Shown here in pieces: positions 61,302 to 64,000 of a stretch of DNA of 64,000 bases. The position numbers were made by a program, and so were the translations under genes. Under the pieces are notes generated by a model that did no database searches, was not told the DNA's origin, and was given only the letters and a program-made list of their open reading frames with translations. This stretch comes from Demequina iriomotensis. Lineage in GTDB: Bacteria; Actinomycetota; Actinomycetes; Actinomycetales; Demequinaceae. The stretch is taken from contig NZ_BBME01000011.1 in the NCBI RefSeq assembly GCF_000971395.1, forward strand, positions 186,001 to 250,000, in the 5' to 3' direction. Numbering within the stretch: position 1 is the first letter of the stretch; the number at the start of each line of letters is the position of its first letter.

Positions 61302-62504
61302 GTGCGACAGGTCACCCCGCTCCGGCTTGACCGGGTGGCGCGCGCGGTCGGTTCGGGCGACCGCGACGAGCGCCTCGCCCGGGCACGGTTCGCGGCGCTG
61401 AGCGCCATCGACCATCCGGGCGTGTGCGCGCCCGTGGACGTGGTGCGTGAGGACGATGCGGTGGTGGTCCACGCGCCGCGCGTCGCGGGCACCGTCCTCG
61501 CGGACGTAGGGCGCTGCGAGTCGCTGGGCGAGTGGGCCTGGCTGGTGCGCGGAATCGCCGAGGCGCTCGCGGCGCTTCACGCGGCGGGCCTCGCGCACGG
61601 CGATCTCTCGCCCTCCAACGTGATCGTGGGCTCCCGGCCCGTGCTCATCGACCTGGTGGGAGCAGCGCTCGGGCGCGAACGGGGCACACCCGGGTTCGCG
61701 TCTCCGGAGCGTGCGGCGGGCGGCCCGCCGACCGCGGCCGACGACGTTCACGCGCTCGGCGCCCTGGCGTTGGCCGCGGCGAGTGCGAGCATCACCACGG
61801 AGGCCGAGGCCTGGGCGGGGCCGCTGCTGGCCGCCGATCCCGGTGCGCGCCCGACCGCGGGCGCCGTCGCGCGCGGCATCGACCGCTGCGCGGCGCCCGT
61901 GCGGTGGCAGCCGTCGCCGGACCCGGTCACGGCCGCCGCGCCGGCCGCGGTGCGCACGGTGAGCGACCCCCGCGCCTGGCATTGGCGTCTCCGTCGCCAT
62001 CCGTGGCGAGGCGCCGCCGTCCTCGCGGCGCTGGCGCTGCTCGGCGGCTGGTGGGTGTGGGGGCCGGAGGTGCCGGCGGTCGCGGGACTGGCCGCGCGTG
62101 GTGCGCCCGAGGCGAGCGCGCGATCGTCCCTGCCCGATGCGGGCGCGGCGGCGCGAGCGGTGACCCTCGAGCGCGCGGACGCCCTCGCGCGCGCGGACCC
62201 GGAGGCTCTCGTCGCGTTGGCGGTGCCGGGATCCTCCGCGTGGGCCGCGGCGGAGCGCGAGGCGCGGGCCCTTCGCGAGGGTGCGCGCGTCGACGGGCTC
62301 GCGGTGGAGGTCGGCGCGACCGAGGTCGTCGAGGTCGAGGGCGGGCGGGCGGTTGTGGATGTGGCCTACGTGGTCGCGGCGCACACGTGGCGCGGCGCGG
62401 ACGGCGAGCTCGCGCGCACCCCGGCCCATGCGCAGCGCATACGGATGCTGCTCGTCTGGTCGGGCGAACGGTGGCGCGTCGAGGACGTCAGCGCGCGGCC
62501 ATGA
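61302..62504 (+). CDS. Ser/Thr-kinase-like membrane protein, probable pseudokinase
   Basis: 400 residues. The C-lobe kinase motifs are recognisable: catalytic loop HGDLSPSNVIV (His99, Asp101, Asn106), a degenerate DFG as IDLVGA, and GTPGFASPE for the activation segment end. The N-lobe is only about 55 residues, with no glycine loop and no beta-3 Lys, so ATP-dependent catalysis is doubtful. A membrane helix lies at about 228-250, followed by an extracellular domain rich in Ala/Glu. GTG start after GTGGAGG. Adjacent to the MMPL exporter, it may be a signalling or assembly partner. Confidence 0.75.
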   Translation: MRQVTPLRLDRVARAVGSGDRDERLARARFAALSAIDHPGVCAPVDVVREDDAVVVHAPRVAGTVLADVGRCESLGEWAWLVRGIAEALAALHAAGLAHGDLSPSNVIVGSRPVLIDLVGAALGRERGTPGFASPERAAGGPPTAADDVHALGALALAAASASITTEAEAWAGPLLAADPGARPTAGAVARGIDRCAAPVRWQPSPDPVTAAAPAAVRTVSDPRAWHWRLRRHPWRGAAVLAALALLGGWWVWGPEVPAVAGLAARGAPEASARSSLPDAGAAARAVTLERADALARADPEALVALAVPGSSAWAAAEREARALREGARVDGLAVEVGATEVVEVEGGRAVVDVAYVVAAHTWRGADGELARTPAHAQRIRMLLVWSGERWRVEDVSARP

Positions 62505-63390
62505 CCCAGCGAGCGGCGTCCTCGATGGTCGGATGCCGCCACTCGAAGCCGAGGCGCGCGAGGACTCCTGGGGTCCCGTGCTGGGAGGTGAGCAGGTCCT
62601 CGATCGCCCGGCCGACCGCGGCCTCGAGCACCACGCGGGGCACATGGAAGCCCGGACGGCGGCCCGCGGCCTCGGAGAAGGCGCGCAGCAGCGCGGCGTC
62701 GCGAGCGGGATGCGGGGCGATGCACAGCGCGACCCCGGAGTGATCCGAGTCGATGAGGAACCGCAGCGCGCGGATGTGGTCCACGAGCGTGATCCAGGAG
62801 TGCCACGTGTCGCCCGAGCCGAGCGCGCCCAGCAGCCCGCGCGTCGTCAGCGGGAGCAGGCGCTCCGCGAAGCCGCCGTGCGGGGCGAGCACGAGCCCGG
62901 TGCGGGCGGTGACCACCCGGATGCCCGCGTCCCGCGCGGGCTGGGCGGCCGCCTCCCAGTCGAGCACGATGCTCGACAGGAGCGTCTCGCCCGGGCCGGA
63001 GCGCTCGGTGAGCTCCTCCTCGCCGCGCTCGCCGTAGAACCCCATGGCGGAACCCTGCAGGAGCATGCCCGAGAACCCGGCCCCGGCATCGTCCCCCAGC
63101 AGGGCGGAGACGATCGTCCGGGTCGAGTCGATGCGCGACTGCCGGACCACCCGGGCATAGGAATCGGTGAGGCGCTTGTCGCCGATCGACGCGCCGGCGA
63201 GGTTGACCACCGCATCCGCCGAGCGCAGGACCTCGGCGTCCACGTGGCCCGCGGCGGGGTCCCAGCGCGACTCGTGGGGACCCGTGGGGGAACGCCGCAC
63301 GAGGGCGACCACATCGTGGCCGCCCTCGCGCAGGTCCTTCGTGAGCGCCGTGCCGATGAGCCCCGAGGAGCCCGCGATGACGACGCGCAT
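62488..63390 (-). CDS. TIGR01777-family SDR (NAD-dependent epimerase-like)
   Basis: 300 residues. MRVVIAGSSGLIGTAL gives the GxxGxxG loop; VVNLAGASIGDKR and LLQGSAMGFYGERGEEELTE are diagnostic of the TIGR01777/DUF1731 group (yfcH-like), with the C-terminal DUF1731 segment near the end (RPGFHVPRVVLEAAVG). Substrate unknown. It lies between the E2 gene and lipB as in mycobacteria (Rv2216). Its 3' end overlaps the pseudokinase gene by 17 bases, tail to tail. Confidence 0.93.
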   Translation of the reverse strand: MRVVIAGSSGLIGTALTKDLREGGHDVVALVRRSPTGPHESRWDPAAGHVDAEVLRSADAVVNLAGASIGDKRLTDSYARVVRQSRIDSTRTIVSALLGDDAGAGFSGMLLQGSAMGFYGERGEEELTERSGPGETLLSSIVLDWEAAAQPARDAGIRVVTARTGLVLAPHGGFAERLLPLTTRGLLGALGSGDTWHSWITLVDHIRALRFLIDSDHSGVALCIAPHPARDAALLRAFSEAAGRRPGFHVPRVVLEAAVGRAIEDLLTSQHGTPGVLARLGFEWRHPTIEDAARWVMAAR

Positions 63391-63409
63391 GGTCAGCTGT
63401 CCTGGGCCG

Positions 63410-64000
63410 TCACAGCCCGAGCTCGGACTCGAACTCGCCGGCCTCGATGATCTTCTTGACCGTCTGGAGGAAGCGGGCCGCGTCCGCGCCGTCCACGATC
63501 CGGTGGTCGTAGCTGAGCGGCAGGTAGGCCATCGGGCGCACCGAGATGACGTCCTCGCCGTCGGGGCCCTTGACCACGACGGGCTTCTTGACGATCGCGC
63601 AGGTCGCGAGGATGCCCACCTGGGGCGCGGGGACGATCGGCGTGTCGAAGAGCGTGCCGCCCGAGCCGGTGTTGGTCACCGAGAAGGTGCCTCCCGAGAT
63701 CTCGTCCGAGCTGAGGCCGCCGTTGCGGGCCTTGCCGGCGAGGTCGACGATGCCCTTGGCGTGGTCGACGATGGTCTTCGAGTCGGCGTCCTTGAGCGTC
63801 GGCAGCATGAGGCCCTTGGGGGTGTCCACCGCGAGCGACAGGTTGACGGCGGGGTGGTAGACGATGCTGTCGCCGTCGACCGAGGCGTTGAGGAACGCGT
63901 GCTCCTTGAGCGCCACCGCGACCGCGCGCGTGAAGAACGGCAGGAACGTGAGGTTCACGCCGTGCTTCTCCGAGAACGCGTTCTTGGACTTCGCACGCAG
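63410..64000 (-). CDS. sucB: 2-oxoacid dehydrogenase E2 component, C-terminal part (cut by window edge)
   Basis: About 197 C-terminal residues are present; the frame runs to the window edge (SKNAFSEKHGVNLTFLPFF), so the start and the lipoyl domains are outside. The catalytic domain is seen, with the active-site His and Asp in LSYDHRIVDG. Both dihydrolipoyl succinyltransferase and acetyltransferase are possible; in M. tuberculosis this locus carries dlaT, used by several complexes. Adjacent lipB and lipA supply its lipoyl group. Confidence 0.9.
   Translation of the reverse strand: MRAKSKNAFSEKHGVNLTFLPFFTRAVAVALKEHAFLNASVDGDSIVYHPAVNLSLAVDTPKGLMLPTLKDADSKTIVDHAKGIVDLAGKARNGGLSSDEISGGTFSVTNTGSGGTLFDTPIVPAPQVGILATCAIVKKPVVVKGPDGEDVISVRPMAYLPLSYDHRIVDGADAARFLQTVKKIIEAGEFESELGL

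Noticed and set aside
61302-62504. Active Ser/Thr protein kinase
   Set aside because: No glycine loop, no beta-3 Lys and a changed DFG; a pseudokinase is more likely.
58539-62645. Very long open frame on the minus strand across lipB, MMPL and pseudokinase genes
   Set aside because: Its product is Arg/Asp/His/Ala-rich and lies antisense to well-conserved plus-strand proteins; this is what high third-position GC gives by chance.

Overview
The window is high-GC DNA with dense short-spaced operons, many GTG starts, 4-base ATGA/GTGA stop-start overlaps and several apparently leaderless genes. This points to an actinobacterium, probably a member of the Micrococcales. The gene set agrees: adenylylatable type-I glutamine synthetase, glnA2-glnE, GlnR-like boxes, DUF4191 and a lipB-lipA-E2 cluster. 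I cannot name the species from sequence alone.

Left end (1-8.3 kb), core metabolism: the tail of a small protein, panB (pantothenate), nadE (NAD), glnA2, glnE and a membrane protein. Right end (53.7-64 kb), core metabolism: glnA with GlnR-like boxes, RDD protein, HAD hydrolase, DUF4191 protein, lipA, lipB, an MMPL exporter, a pseudokinase-like membrane protein, a TIGR01777 epimerase and a 2-oxoacid dehydrogenase E2 cut by the window edge. In Mycobacterium tuberculosis the equivalents of these two ends are adjacent; here about 46 kb separates them.

Between them, 8.3-16.8 kb carries sugar genes (GH13 alpha-glucosidase, LacI regulator, PfkB kinase, with a LacI-type operator), ribA, a DUF2235 hydrolase, an ArcD-like amino-acid antiporter, a ZIP-like protein and a thioesterase. 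From 16.8 to 38.3 kb lies an acyl-CoA catabolic island: acyl-CoA ligase, a tandem-HTH TetR protein, aldehyde dehydrogenase, a second TetR, a nitronate monooxygenase/NADH:quinone reductase-type flavoprotein, the FadJ-FadA beta-oxidation pair and an acyl-CoA dehydrogenase. A translationally coupled run follows (SDR, acyl-CoA dehydrogenase, APH-type phosphotransferase, EtfB, EtfA, membrane cytochrome b), then a GntR-controlled prpD-prpB-prpC methylcitrate cluster. The SDR/ACAD/phosphotransferase trio resembles the 4-hydroxyacid (levulinate, Lva) pathway, whose products for C5 acids are acetyl-CoA and propionyl-CoA. The cytochrome b is a candidate membrane exit for ETF electrons.

From 38.4 to 53.6 kb are regulators and transport genes (two TetR, a DHA2 MFS exporter, a PadR-ABC exporter operon), small membrane proteins, a UvrD-type helicase with an embedded nuclease-like segment, an atypical lower-GC membrane protein with a TRADD-N-associated-like C-terminal part, and a serine hydrolase. 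No rRNA, tRNA, CRISPR array or recognisable insertion sequence was seen.
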